From JAUHWL01 sp964416385 (lineage in GTDB: Bacteria > Bacteroidota > Bacteroidia > Flavobacteriales > Schleiferiaceae), in NCBI GenBank assembly GCA_964416385.1, contig CAYQDW010000016.1:1-42859 (forward strand): a stretch of DNA of 42,859 nt, in the 5' to 3' direction. The translations under genes were made by a program, and so were the position numbers. Below the pieces are notes generated by a model. The model worked only from the letters and a program-made list of their open reading frames with translations. It had not been told where the DNA came from and searched no databases. Positions 33,842 through 42,428 of the stretch are shown here, piece after piece (the stretch's first letter is position 1; each line of letters begins with the position of its first letter).

Positions 33842-34453
33842 TTAAAGTAATTGAATCTCAGAGTAAGTCAAAGCCACAGTGCCTTTAACCTTGCCATTTT
33901 CATCTGTTGGAATGTCATCTGTGCCACGCCCCATAAATTTTAAGGGTAGTTTAAAAGCTTCGGCCTCAAAGGTTACAATGCTTTTTTGGGGAAGCATGAG
34001 GTTGCCATAGGTATGGCGCACTTTAAAACTACCGTATTCTTTGGTAAACACATCCATAAAGTAGATGCGTTTATCGGGTCTATAAATTTTTAAATCTGCT
34101 GTAACCCAATCGCTCTCAGGGTCTAAAGAAACCACTTTGTATAAGGCGGTATCACTTTTGTTACCCAGAAATAAGATTTGGCTTTTAGCGGCAAATATCT
34201 CATTAAACTGACCAATAAGCCCTTTTTTAGGTACCAGCATCATGCCATCGCCTTTAATAATTGGGGCTTTATTTTGTTCAAAGCGGATAAATATTTTTTT
34301 ATCAGGCATTTTTAGTCCGGGTACGTCAACATGCACCTGAACGCTGCACTGCATACTGGTGGTTTCATAGGCAGCTTTAACCTGTTTAATCAGCTCATCT
34401 TCTTGCGCAAATGTGGCAAATGGAATGAGTAAAAGGAGGAAGAAATTCTTCAT
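33842..34453 (-). CDS. LolA-like periplasmic protein
   Basis: 203 residues with a signal peptide ending near ATFAQ. The body is a single beta-rich domain: IKQVKAAYETTSMQCSVQVHVDVPG, an amphipathic KIFIRFEQNKAPII strand pair, DLKIYRPDKRIYFMDVFTKEYG and LMLPQKSIVTF. This resembles the outer-membrane lipoprotein-sorting (LolA/LolB-like) fold, which shields lipid or acyl chains in a half-barrel. Start overlaps the stop of the permease gene (ATGA), so it is coupled to the ABC transporter. Confidence 0.6.
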   Translation of the reverse strand: MKNFFLLLLIPFATFAQEDELIKQVKAAYETTSMQCSVQVHVDVPGLKMPDKKIFIRFEQNKAPIIKGDGMMLVPKKGLIGQFNEIFAAKSQILFLGNKSDTALYKVVSLDPESDWVTADLKIYRPDKRIYFMDVFTKEYGSFKVRHTYGNLMLPQKSIVTFEAEAFKLPLKFMGRGTDDIPTDENGKVKGTVALTYSEIQLL

Positions 34454-35286
34454 TCTGTTATGTTCAAAGTGTTGAATTTAGCAAACGCTAGCCATGTGAA
34501 TAGCGCGGTGAATGCGGCTAAAAATCCCGCAGAAACCCAAATATCTGCCCAAGGCACATCGGTATAAAAGAAAAGCTGCCATTGGGTCATGTGGTAGGTG
34601 AATAAAAATGGTTTCCAAGATTCAAAAATGCCCAGCGAAAACGTTTGGAGAAGGGTGCTAATAATTAAAATGCCCAGCGAAATAAGTATGGCAACCAGCG
34701 TATTTTTTGTTGCCGTGCTCACATAAATGCTCAATGCCGCAAATGCCATCATGGCAAATGTTGCATAGGCAAGGGTGGCCAAAAATCGCGGTAAAAATGC
34801 AGCAGCAGGTATAATTTGAATGCCTTCATAGAGCACAATAACATCGCCTGCCGCAAATAAAGCGGTGCTTACCACGTAGGCGAACAATCCTAAAAAAGCC
34901 ATAAAAGCAGTGACATAAACCAATGCTGCAATTAACTTGGCAGCCATGAGGCTGCTGCGTTTTATAGGCCGTGTAAGCATGTGCCTGATGGCGCCAATTT
35001 CAAATTCATTACTAACCAAATCTGCGGTTACAATTACAATTAAAATGGGGATGTGCACCCAGAGCGTGCTCAGGCATAAAAAAGTAATGAGATACCCGTT
35101 AATGAGGTTGCCCTCTAGAAAAAACGTTTGCCGCAGTGTAGCCAACAAAAAATCTAAAATAGAGGTGCCCTCTAAATACATTCCCATATTGATGAGAACA
35201 ATAATTACGGCAATTACGGCCGGACTGATGTATGTTCTTGGCTTTTTAAAAAGCTTGTATAATTCGTTGTAGAGTAGGGCTTTCAT
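34450..35286 (-). CDS. ABC-2 type transporter permease
   Basis: 278 residues with six membrane helices. A short N-terminal cytoplasmic segment MKALLYNELYKLFKKPRTYI and the sequence EFEIGAIRHMLTRPIKRSSLMAAKL are characteristic of ABC-2 permeases of the NosY/CcmB-like group. It overlaps the ATPase gene by ATGA at its start and the LolA-like gene at its end. Together with the ATPase it would form an exporter or a machine acting on lipoproteins or lipids; the cargo is unknown. Confidence 0.88.
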   Translation of the reverse strand: MKALLYNELYKLFKKPRTYISPAVIAVIIVLINMGMYLEGTSILDFLLATLRQTFFLEGNLINGYLITFLCLSTLWVHIPILIVIVTADLVSNEFEIGAIRHMLTRPIKRSSLMAAKLIAALVYVTAFMAFLGLFAYVVSTALFAAGDVIVLYEGIQIIPAAAFLPRFLATLAYATFAMMAFAALSIYVSTATKNTLVAILISLGILIISTLLQTFSLGIFESWKPFLFTYHMTQWQLFFYTDVPWADIWVSAGFLAAFTALFTWLAFAKFNTLNITE

Positions 35287-36167
35287 TGGGCAATTTCCAT
35301 ATACTTTTGGTGGAGAAGATCACTTCTTTGTACGCTGTAAGGCGCTATTTTTTGAGCCGCTAAATACAACAGAAATTGCTCGGTTTCTGCCGCTGTTGCC
35401 TTAATGCGAAGTGATTTTTCATCACGTGAAATCACGTTGATGGTTTCAGGTATTTCTAACCTTTCAATAGCCTTAAGGAATAGAAATGCTACTTCTTGGC
35501 GTTCATTGGTATAGTCAGCTATTTTACCCTTAAGATGCACATGGCCTTTGTTTAGAAGTACAAAGTCATCGGCCATTTGCTCAAGGTCTGCCAACAAATG
35601 TGATGTTACCAAAACCCCCGTGCCGTGTTCATGCGCTAGTTTTACAACCAACGCCATGAGATTTTCTTTTACTTCTGGGTCTAGGCCGTTAAAGGGCTCG
35701 TCTAAAATTAAAAAATCAGGTTCACCAATAAGGGTTTGCGCTATGCCCAAACGCTGTTTCATGCCTTTGCTAAACTGGCTAAACTTCTTATTGCCAGCAT
35801 AGTCTAGCCCCACTTGCGTAATCAGCGATGCGCTAGTTTGTTGGCTATGCTGCATACGCAGCAGCAAGTCTAAATTTTGCTTGGCATTAAGGTAGTTGTA
35901 AAAGCTTGGCGATTCTATGAAATAACCAAAATAATGACGTAAATCGTTAAAGGAAACAGGTTTTTCGTCTATGGTTGCATGCCCGCCATCTGGCCTAACG
36001 AGCCCAGCAAGTACGCGCATCATGCTGCTTTTACCAGCCCCATTTGGCCCGATTAATGCCAGGATGCGTCCTTTTTCTAAGGTAAAAGATACGTCATGGA
36101 GTACGCGCTGTTTGGCATACGATAAAGAGACGTTTTCTAAGCGGAGGATTTTAGTCGTGCTATTCAC
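35283..36167 (-). CDS. ABC transporter ATP-binding protein
   Basis: 294 residues from a GTG at 36167, or up to 313 if the TTG at 36224 is used; no ATG lies before the domain. The nucleotide-binding domain starts with LRLENVSLSYAKQRVLHD, with Walker A GPNGAGKSS, a signature FSKGMKQR that departs from LSGGQ, Walker B LILDEPFNGLDPE and the switch VTSH. The last about 90 residues are a C-terminal domain of the DrrA/CcmA type. It is the first gene of an operon: ATPase, permease, LolA-like, secreted protein. Confidence 0.88.
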   Translation of the reverse strand: MNSTTKILRLENVSLSYAKQRVLHDVSFTLEKGRILALIGPNGAGKSSMMRVLAGLVRPDGGHATIDEKPVSFNDLRHYFGYFIESPSFYNYLNAKQNLDLLLRMQHSQQTSASLITQVGLDYAGNKKFSQFSKGMKQRLGIAQTLIGEPDFLILDEPFNGLDPEVKENLMALVVKLAHEHGTGVLVTSHLLADLEQMADDFVLLNKGHVHLKGKIADYTNERQEVAFLFLKAIERLEIPETINVISRDEKSLRIKATAAETEQFLLYLAAQKIAPYSVQRSDLLHQKYMEIAQ

Positions 36168-36273
36168 GGATTTTAAAACGCGATCATTATAGTAAAGTTC
36201 TCCAAAATCCACCGCTTTTAACAAATAGTTTGGTTTTAACGCGGCATGCTTCTAAAACTATAAAAGGGATTTT

Positions 36274-36681
36274 TTATGGGTTTATTTTAGCAAAAAGCAA
36301 CCCCGCTACACAGGCCTGAAACAAACCATATAAATACCATGTAACCACCATTTGAAGAGATACATTTATAGAGCTAAATGTTAGCCACATAGCCGGCAAC
36401 AACGCAACTGCACCGTATATAAGCCCCACCCAAATACCGCGATGTAGCCAAGAGCCCTTGATACGCTCTTTAAAATTATGCCAGAACCAAGAAAAGGTAA
36501 TTGCCATAATAAAGGCATGTGCTAAATACATCCACAAGCGGTCTGCACCGGCTCTAAATGTTGGACTGTAATATTCGTCAGCAATACCAGGAAACAGATA
36601 AATTGTTAGGTATAAAGCTGCATAACTAATAATGAGCAATACCGCACCGGCAATGCCCCCAGAGATAAAGATCTTTTTCAT
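36274..36681 (-). CDS. Four-helix membrane protein of unknown function
   Basis: 135 residues with four predicted membrane helices. Notable residues are a YYSPTFRAGADRLWMYLAH segment between helices 1 and 2, and HNFKERIKGSWLHRGIWVG in the cytoplasmic loop between 2 and 3. No known domain is recognised by eye. It is 50 bases upstream of the ABC operon on the same strand, with no terminator between, so cotranscription is possible. Confidence 0.6.
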   Translation of the reverse strand: MKKIFISGGIAGAVLLIISYAALYLTIYLFPGIADEYYSPTFRAGADRLWMYLAHAFIMAITFSWFWHNFKERIKGSWLHRGIWVGLIYGAVALLPAMWLTFSSINVSLQMVVTWYLYGLFQACVAGLLFAKINP

Positions 36682-37083
36682 GGCGTTAAATCTTATTGAT
36701 TAATGCCGTAATAGTACAGATAAGCAAGTTGATGATTCCTGATTAATATCAATACCCAACATTGGCATAGATCAGACAATTTAAATGGGTGTAACCATTT
36801 ATAAAATGTTGCCACATTTTAGGTGTTTGAAAATTGTATCTATAATAGATTTTTAACAATCTGTAAATCAAATATAAAGCATTAAATAAGAAAGATAATA
36901 TGTAAGCGTTGGTTAATAAAAAAGTTGATTTTGTTAATTAAAAATATAGCCACCGTTAAAAAATAGGTTTCCGTTGGCAGAATAGGTATTTTGAATTAAG
37001 ACAGCTTCCCGAAAGCTTGGGTTTTTACCATTCCGTAACATTAGTATAATCAAAAGGTTACGCAAGGTTAAAAGGGAGAAATA
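36682..37083. other. AT-rich intergenic region upstream of the TonB-dependent receptor
   Basis: Gap of about 435 bases between divergent genes. No ORF of coding quality, tRNA or stable hairpin was seen. It holds A/T runs and a weak promoter-like pair near 36826-36850 (TTTG followed by TAGATTTT). The only firm element is the -7 box at 37084-37091. Such a long AT-rich leader region may carry regulatory sites for the receptor gene. Confidence 0.5.
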
Positions 37084-37091
37084 TACTTTTG
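37084..37091 (+). promoter_or_regulatory. -7 promoter element for the TonB-dependent receptor
   Basis: TACTTTTG, exact TAnnTTTG fit, 25 bases before the ATG at 37117. No -33 TTTG at ordinary spacing; a direct repeat GGTTA at 37057 and 37066 occupies that place. Confidence 0.5.
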
Positions 37092-37116
37092 GCACTTAAC
37101 TCAAATTCATCTACTA

Positions 37117-40100
37117 ATGAGAAAATTTTTACTTTATGTAGGTTTAGTCTTGTTTCCGGCATTAAGCTGGGCGCAGGTAACAACCAGTAACGTAGAGGGT
37201 CGCGTTACTGACGATGCAGGCACTGCCATAGAAATGGTAAATGTTGTGCTAAAACATGAGCCCACAGGAACAGTTTACGTTACCACAACGCGCAGCGATG
37301 GACGGTACAATTTTGACAACGTACGCGTTGGCGGCCCTTACGTGCTTACGGCCACGCTTATGGGGTACAAAGAACAAAAGGTGGTAAACATCTTTTTAGA
37401 AATTGGTAACCGTGCGTCATACAATATCAAAATGTATGCAGATCGGATTGAATTGCAAGAAGCAGTTGTAACCTACAACGCGGCAATAAATACCAATAAA
37501 CAAGGTACTGAAACAAGTATTAGCGAGGTTCAAATTAACCAAATGCCAACGGTTAATCGTGAGATTGCAGACTTTGCGCGGATCACACCACAGGCCAGCG
37601 TGCAAAACGTGGGTGGCCAAACAGCCATTAACGTTGCTGGTATGAACAACCGTTACAATTCAATTTTTATTGATGGTGCTGTTAATAATGACGTTTTTGG
37701 TCTTGCAGCTACTGGTACTAACGGTGGTCAAACAGGTGGTTCACCTATCAGTTTGGATGCCATTGAGCAAATTCAAGTGGTTGTTGCGCCTTATGATGTT
37801 AAACTAAGCGGTTTTGCTGGTGGCGGTATCAACGCTGTAACCCGCAGTGGTAGCAATACCGTAGAAGGTTCTCTTTATTATATCACCAGAAATCAGGCAT
37901 TGGCTGGTAAAACACCAACAGATGTAGAAGGTGCTGAAAGAAACCCGCTACCAGATTTCTCTTCACAGATTATGGGCTTTAGAGTGGGCGCACCTATTGT
38001 AAAAGACAAGCTTTTCATTTTCGTGAATGGTGAATTCCAAAATGATAATACACCGGCTCCGGTACAAGTAAACAAAGATGATTTACCCGGCAACCTTACT
38101 TTGGCAGATATTCAGGCTTTTGAAGCTAAACTTAAAGGTTTCGGCTATGACCCAGGAACATGGGATCAAGATGTTGCCAATAAACTGCAGTCTCAAAAGC
38201 TTTTAATCAAGTTAGATTGGAACTTGAATGAAAAGAATACACTTTCTCTTCGTCATAGCTACACCAAGAACATTTCTGAATCTCCAGGCCGTTCAACTTT
38301 ACAGCGTATTAACTTCAGTAATTCTGGTGTATACTTCCCAAGTACTACCAACTCTACAGCATTAGAATTGAATACTAGAATTGCTAGCAATAAGAGTAAT
38401 AACTTGATCATTGGTTACACTTCTGTAAATGATGACCGCGGCCCGCTTGGTGATGCATTTCCATACATTTCTATCGGTGGCAACTTAAATGCAGGTTCTG
38501 AGCAATTTTCTACAGGAAACGTGCTAACGCAAAACATCTTAACCATTACAGATAACTTTGATCTGTACAAGGGTAAGCACCACTTTACCTTTGGTACGCA
38601 CAACGAGTATTACGACATCAATAACGTATTTATCCGTCAGGCTTTTGGTTCTTATAACTATGACAGCGTATCTCAGTTTACTACAGGTGCTGGTATACCA
38701 ACACAGTATGATATTTCATACTCACTAAACGCGGCCGATGACGGTGTTGCACCAGATGCATCTTCTGCTGCTGCAGCTTTTAAAGTATTACAACTTGGCT
38801 TTTATGCACAAGATGAGTACCGCGTGTCTGATAAATTTAAAGTAACAGGTGGTCTTCGTATAGACATCCCCATGTTCTTAAATGATCCTGCAGATGATGG
38901 CTACTTTAATGACAATACCGCAGCAGCTATTGAGGCCGCAGGCTATGATTTAAAAGGAGCAAAGGCTGGTCAAGCACCAAAGCCACAACTGTTGTTCTCG
39001 CCACGTATCGGCTTTAACTATGATATCAATGGAGATCAATCATTCATCTTAAGAGGTGGTGTTGGTATCTTCACCTCACGTATACCTTATGTTTGGCCAG
39101 GTGGTATGTTTAACAATAACGGTGCTTCTGTGGGTGGTTTACGCACATTTACTGCAGATTTTACCAACAGTGGTTTAGGCTTTAATGCCAATCCGTTTAA
39201 TCAGTATAGAGCAAGTAGCTTCGGTAGAAGTGATGCTATTCCACAAGGCCAAATGGACTTGTTTAGCGAAGACTTTAAGTATCCACAGGTGTTGCGCTCT
39301 AACATCGCAGTAGACAAAAAAATATTCTGGGGTATGGTAGCTACGGCTGATGTGCTGTTTACTAAAACACTAAATAACATCTACTACGAGAATGTTAATA
39401 TTAAGCCATCTACCGAAAATCTTACAGGCTCATCAGATGATCGTCCTTATTATGATCGTAGAGACCCTATAGATTCTAAGTATACAGGTATTTACCTGGC
39501 TAGCAATACCAATGAAGGATACACCGTAAACTTCACCTTGCAATTAACCAAGCAGGTTACAGAAGGATTAAGCTTTATGGGTGCCTATAACTACGGTATG
39601 GCAAAATCAGTTTATGATGGTACATCTTCTCAGAACTCTTCACAGTGGAGAGGTATTAACAGTGTAGCGGGTAGAAACGTGGTTGGCTTAGGCATTTCAG
39701 ATTTTGATATGGGTCACCGTGTTGTTCTTTCAGGCGCTTACCGAATTACATATGCAAATCGTTTTGCTACAACGTTCTCATTGTTCTTTAATGGCCAAAG
39801 CGGTCAGCGTTTCTCTTATATCTATGATGATAATGGCAACTTAAACAATGAAGATAGCCGTGAGCGCAACTTGATTTACGTGCCTAAAGACCAAAATGAC
39901 ATCAACTTGGTAGACATTGCAGGTGGTGCAACAGCTGCTGAGCAGTGGGAAGCTCTAAATGCATTTATTGAGAGCGATGATTATCTAAGCAGCAGAAGAG
40001 GTCAATATGCAGAGCGCAATGGTGCAAGAACACCATTTGAAACTGTTTTAGACTTACGTATTGCGCAAGATATCGCCATCTTTAAAACCAATGCAGGTCG

Positions 40101-40344
40101 TGAGAATAAGATTCAAATCACTTTTGACGTATTCAACTTAACCAACTTAATCAATAAGAATTGGGGACGTAGATATTTTGTTTCAGAAGGACAATATCAA
40201 GTAATACGTTTTGAGAAGTTTGAAGATGGTACACGCACACCAACATTTACATTCAGAGAGCGCGATCAGAAGTTTGACATTCTAGATCAAGGCGTTTACT
40301 CTTCACGTTGGCAAGCGCAAATAGGATTTAGATACCTTTTCTAG
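37117..40344 (+). CDS. Oar-like TonB-dependent outer-membrane receptor
   Basis: 1075 residues. A signal peptide ends near SWAQ. Residues about 24-115 form a carboxypeptidase-regulatory-like domain (VEGRVTDDAGTAIEMVNVVL, SDGRYNFDNVRVGGPYVLTATLMGYK). The plug domain follows with QMPTVNREIADFARITPQ, and AGMNNRYNSIFIDGAVNND. The rest is a large beta barrel that ends in the outer-membrane signature IGFRYLF. The arrangement matches Oar-type receptors, often implicated in import of large substrates or in signalling. No SusD partner lies next to it, so the substrate is open. Confidence 0.92.
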   Translation: MRKFLLYVGLVLFPALSWAQVTTSNVEGRVTDDAGTAIEMVNVVLKHEPTGTVYVTTTRSDGRYNFDNVRVGGPYVLTATLMGYKEQKVVNIFLEIGNRASYNIKMYADRIELQEAVVTYNAAINTNKQGTETSISEVQINQMPTVNREIADFARITPQASVQNVGGQTAINVAGMNNRYNSIFIDGAVNNDVFGLAATGTNGGQTGGSPISLDAIEQIQVVVAPYDVKLSGFAGGGINAVTRSGSNTVEGSLYYITRNQALAGKTPTDVEGAERNPLPDFSSQIMGFRVGAPIVKDKLFIFVNGEFQNDNTPAPVQVNKDDLPGNLTLADIQAFEAKLKGFGYDPGTWDQDVANKLQSQKLLIKLDWNLNEKNTLSLRHSYTKNISESPGRSTLQRINFSNSGVYFPSTTNSTALELNTRIASNKSNNLIIGYTSVNDDRGPLGDAFPYISIGGNLNAGSEQFSTGNVLTQNILTITDNFDLYKGKHHFTFGTHNEYYDINNVFIRQAFGSYNYDSVSQFTTGAGIPTQYDISYSLNAADDGVAPDASSAAAAFKVLQLGFYAQDEYRVSDKFKVTGGLRIDIPMFLNDPADDGYFNDNTAAAIEAAGYDLKGAKAGQAPKPQLLFSPRIGFNYDINGDQSFILRGGVGIFTSRIPYVWPGGMFNNNGASVGGLRTFTADFTNSGLGFNANPFNQYRASSFGRSDAIPQGQMDLFSEDFKYPQVLRSNIAVDKKIFWGMVATADVLFTKTLNNIYYENVNIKPSTENLTGSSDDRPYYDRRDPIDSKYTGIYLASNTNEGYTVNFTLQLTKQVTEGLSFMGAYNYGMAKSVYDGTSSQNSSQWRGINSVAGRNVVGLGISDFDMGHRVVLSGAYRITYANRFATTFSLFFNGQSGQRFSYIYDDNGNLNNEDSRERNLIYVPKDQNDINLVDIAGGATAAEQWEALNAFIESDDYLSSRRGQYAERNGARTPFETVLDLRIAQDIAIFKTNAGRENKIQITFDVFNLTNLINKNWGRRYFVSEGQYQVIRFEKFEDGTRTPTFTFRERDQKFDILDQGVYSSRWQAQIGFRYLF

Positions 40345-40367
40345 GCTAAGCCTTTGAATTAATGCAT

Positions 40368-40409
40368 AAAGTGCCCTCTTGATGAATGTCAGGGGGGCAT
40401 TTTTTTTTT
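40368..40409 (+). terminator. Intrinsic terminator after the receptor gene
   Basis: AAAGTGCCCTCTTG pairs with the strand reading back through CAGGGGGGCATTT, about 14 bp with several G-U pairs and a short loop, followed by a run of ten T. It closes the receptor transcript. Confidence 0.82.
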
Positions 40410-40590
40410 GGGGGGATGTTTCAAGAAAAAACGAGAAAAACCTACTTTGAAATCGATTTTTAACGTGTTGAGGAGCCACTAAGGATTGATTCGAAGTTTT
40501 CTATCAATTTGAACATGTTGATCAATACATGCCTACAGGAAACTGAATAATTTGATGAAGTGTAGATATTTGTTTTTATTAATTTTAACT

Positions 40591-41487
40591 ATGTCCAACC
40601 ACCTCCAACATCTCTTTCTTGTATTTGACCTAATTAAAGCCCAACCCGGGATCACTAAGAGAAGGCTTCTGGAAAGGTTAGAGAACCTTGGTTATCGCAC
40701 AACTGCAAGAACACTTGAGCGTCACTTTACCATATTACGAGATCAGTACCGTATCAATGTCCAGTATGTCCATCAGTTGCGGGGTTATGTTATTGATGGC
40801 CCCGAAGATCATTACCAGAATGCCTTTACCCAATTCGCGCAATCGCAGATGGTGAATAGCGTGTTTCAGGAATTCCTTGAAAAGGGCGTTCAACTGTGGG
40901 ATGTCATAGGTGTAGATGTTCAACATTCAAAGATGAATATGAACGCACTTAAAAGGTTGGTGGTAGCTACAGTCGAACATCAACGTGTGCGCATGACTTA
41001 TCAGAAATTTTATGAGCCTGAGCCCAAGGAATACCTTCTAGAGCCGCAGTACATTAAGCAGGTAGGCAAGCGCTGGTATATTTATGCGAAGGATTTAGGA
41101 GATAAGAGTTTGCTAAAAACCTTCGGGTTTGAACGCATAATAGATGTAATACTGCTTGACCAAAAATTCAAGGTAGAAACCCAAAAGGTTAAAGCCATTA
41201 GTGAAAGCACCTTTGGTGTTACCAATTTTAATCAACCTCGAGAATTGGTAATCCTCCATACAAACCATTGGCAGGGCAAGTATTTTGAGACTCTACCCGT
41301 ACATAAAAGCCAACAAATCACTTACCTCGATAACGATATTTGCGAGATTAAGCTGAATATCGCTATTAATCCAGAGCTCATGCAACTCTTGGCTTCACAA
41401 CGGCAGACGATTAAAGTAGTTGCGCCAGCAAGCCTCAAAGAAGATTACAAAGCATTTATTAGAAAAAAACTTAATGATTTGGATTAG
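40591..41487 (+). CDS. WYL-domain transcriptional regulator
   Basis: 298 residues from the ATG at 40591 (an earlier ATG at 40555 would add a hydrophobic stretch unlikely for a regulator). An N-terminal helix-turn-helix of the HTH_11/DeoR-like type (GITKRRLLERLENLGYRTTARTLERHFTILRDQY) is followed by a WYL ligand-sensing domain (YLLEPQYIKQVGKRWYIYAKD) and a C-terminal extension. WYL regulators sense nucleotides or nucleic acids and often sit by defence or DNA-damage genes. What it controls here is unknown; the downstream small genes are candidates. Confidence 0.85.
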   Translation: MSNHLQHLFLVFDLIKAQPGITKRRLLERLENLGYRTTARTLERHFTILRDQYRINVQYVHQLRGYVIDGPEDHYQNAFTQFAQSQMVNSVFQEFLEKGVQLWDVIGVDVQHSKMNMNALKRLVVATVEHQRVRMTYQKFYEPEPKEYLLEPQYIKQVGKRWYIYAKDLGDKSLLKTFGFERIIDVILLDQKFKVETQKVKAISESTFGVTNFNQPRELVILHTNHWQGKYFETLPVHKSQQITYLDNDICEIKLNIAINPELMQLLASQRQTIKVVAPASLKEDYKAFIRKKLNDLD

Positions 41488-41515
41488 TTCGCCATAATGT
41501 TGCGAAGTCCGTAGA

Positions 41516-41523
41516 TATATTTG
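41516..41523 (+). promoter_or_regulatory. -7 promoter element before the 51-residue ORF
   Basis: TATATTTG, exact TAnnTTTG match, 44 bases before the ATG at 41567. A TTG lies 13 bases upstream, shorter than normal spacing. Confidence 0.4.
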
Positions 41524-41566
41524 CAGCATAATTACAACCCGGATTTACTAACAAAACCTGAAATAG

Positions 41567-41722
41567 ATGGTTTCAAAAAAGTATTCCTACCGGGTAGCAG
41601 CTCAGTTAATTGGTTACCGAAGAATTGAAAGATGTTTCAGAAAACGATCTGATGCAAAGGCGTTCTACACCCTTATGCTAAGGGATGAACGTGCGCGTAG
41701 GATCAGCTTCGTGATGTATTAA
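41567..41722 (+). CDS. 51-residue basic protein, unknown
   Basis: ATG to TAA encodes 51 residues with 11 arginines and 4 lysines. The sequence includes YRVAAQLIGYRRIERCF and ARRISFVMY and looks helical and strongly basic, suited to binding nucleic acid. It has a promoter-like -7 box at 41516-41523 and a 26-bp palindrome just after its stop. It lies between the WYL regulator and the 41783 gene, with the same direction. Not recognised; it could also be a gene remnant. Confidence 0.45.
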   Translation: MVSKKYSYRVAAQLIGYRRIERCFRKRSDAKAFYTLMLRDERARRISFVMY

Positions 41723-41730
41723 GTGCGGTG

Positions 41731-41756
41731 TTGCCCTGTTCAATTGAGTAGGGCAA
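41731..41756. repeat. 26-bp near-perfect palindrome
   Basis: TTGCCCT and AGGGCAA flank an inner dyad centred on TCAATTGA; 11 of 13 pairs are Watson-Crick and two are G-T. As RNA it would be a stable hairpin, but the bases after it (TACTTTAAATT) make a poor terminator. As DNA it would be a good operator, 26 bases before the start of the 41783 gene. Confidence 0.55.
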
Positions 41757-41782
41757 TACTTTAAATTCTAAACCTATAATTT

Positions 41783-42085
41783 ATGGCAGAAAACAACAAT
41801 TCACTTATTGAATTCGGGCTAGGTGGCTTCCTATTCGAAGAAAAGTATGATCAACTGGTAGAGTTGGTACAAAGTCATGTAATCATGCATAAGCTTGATA
41901 TTTACGCAATTGACCGCCTTGTGATGATCTTGCTTCTCAATAGCATGAATGGTCCGATGCTGGAGGAGGCAGCATTCAAGCATATAAAAGAAGAGTTAGG
42001 CGAGAAATTAAGTGCCATTTCAGATATTGATCTGTATGTGGTTTTGCGTGCATGCTTAGATTACATTGAAATGAACCCGCTTTAA
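41783..42085 (+). CDS. Small acidic protein of unknown function
   Basis: 100 residues, acidic and predicted all-helical (SLIEFGLGGFLFEEKYDQLVELVQSHVIM, then LDIYAIDRLVMILLLNSM and LYVVLRACLDYIEM). No signal peptide. It is followed after 10 bases by the 42096 gene, so they form a pair. Family unknown; its context is the WYL regulator and the 26-bp palindrome. Confidence 0.55.
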   Translation: MAENNNSLIEFGLGGFLFEEKYDQLVELVQSHVIMHKLDIYAIDRLVMILLLNSMNGPMLEEAAFKHIKEELGEKLSAISDIDLYVVLRACLDYIEMNPL

Positions 42086-42095
42086 ACATAAACAT

Positions 42096-42428
42096 ATGGG
42101 ATTTTTAAGAACAATTTTTCATGGTATAATCACTATGTCTATCTATTTTCTTGTTGGTATGTTCTTTTACATGATCTGGCACGTCATCCTATCCGTTTTT
42201 GGATCTGCGCCTCAGCATGCAATTGACAGAGCTTTTGAGTTATCAAAAATCACCACAGCTGTATATTTTTTATCGCTGATAGGTGGTTTCATATACTTTG
42301 GTATGCTAGATCATAGTTTCTATTCACCTTCGCAGCAACTCTTCGTGCAGTATGTGGTGTATAGTATTGTGGTTCTCGTTGTTGGTTTTATTCCTGGGGT
42401 GATTTATACCATTTTTAATTCAGATTAA
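42096..42428 (+). CDS. Three-helix membrane protein of unknown function
   Basis: 110 residues with about three membrane helices: an N-terminal one in FHGIITMSIYFLVGMFFYMIWHVIL, a second in TTAVYFLSLIGGFIYFGML, and a third in YVVYSIVVLVVGFIPGVIY. Between them is a short soluble loop with HAIDRAFELSKI. It follows the 41783 acidic protein closely. The stop codon overlaps an open frame on the same strand that has no start codon of its own. Not recognised. Confidence 0.55.
   Translation: MGFLRTIFHGIITMSIYFLVGMFFYMIWHVILSVFGSAPQHAIDRAFELSKITTAVYFLSLIGGFIYFGMLDHSFYSPSQQLFVQYVVYSIVVLVVGFIPGVIYTIFNSD

Noticed and set aside
36167..36224. TATAAT-like hexamer upstream of the ABC ATPase as a classic -10 box
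   Set aside because: The Bacteroidota primary sigma factor uses TAnnTTTG rather than TATAAT, and no TTGACA-like partner is present.
40400..40415. T run followed by a G run after the receptor gene, considered as a G-quadruplex or phase-variable tract
   Set aside because: The T run is the tail of the terminator at 40368-40409 and the single G run does not control any nearby start codon.
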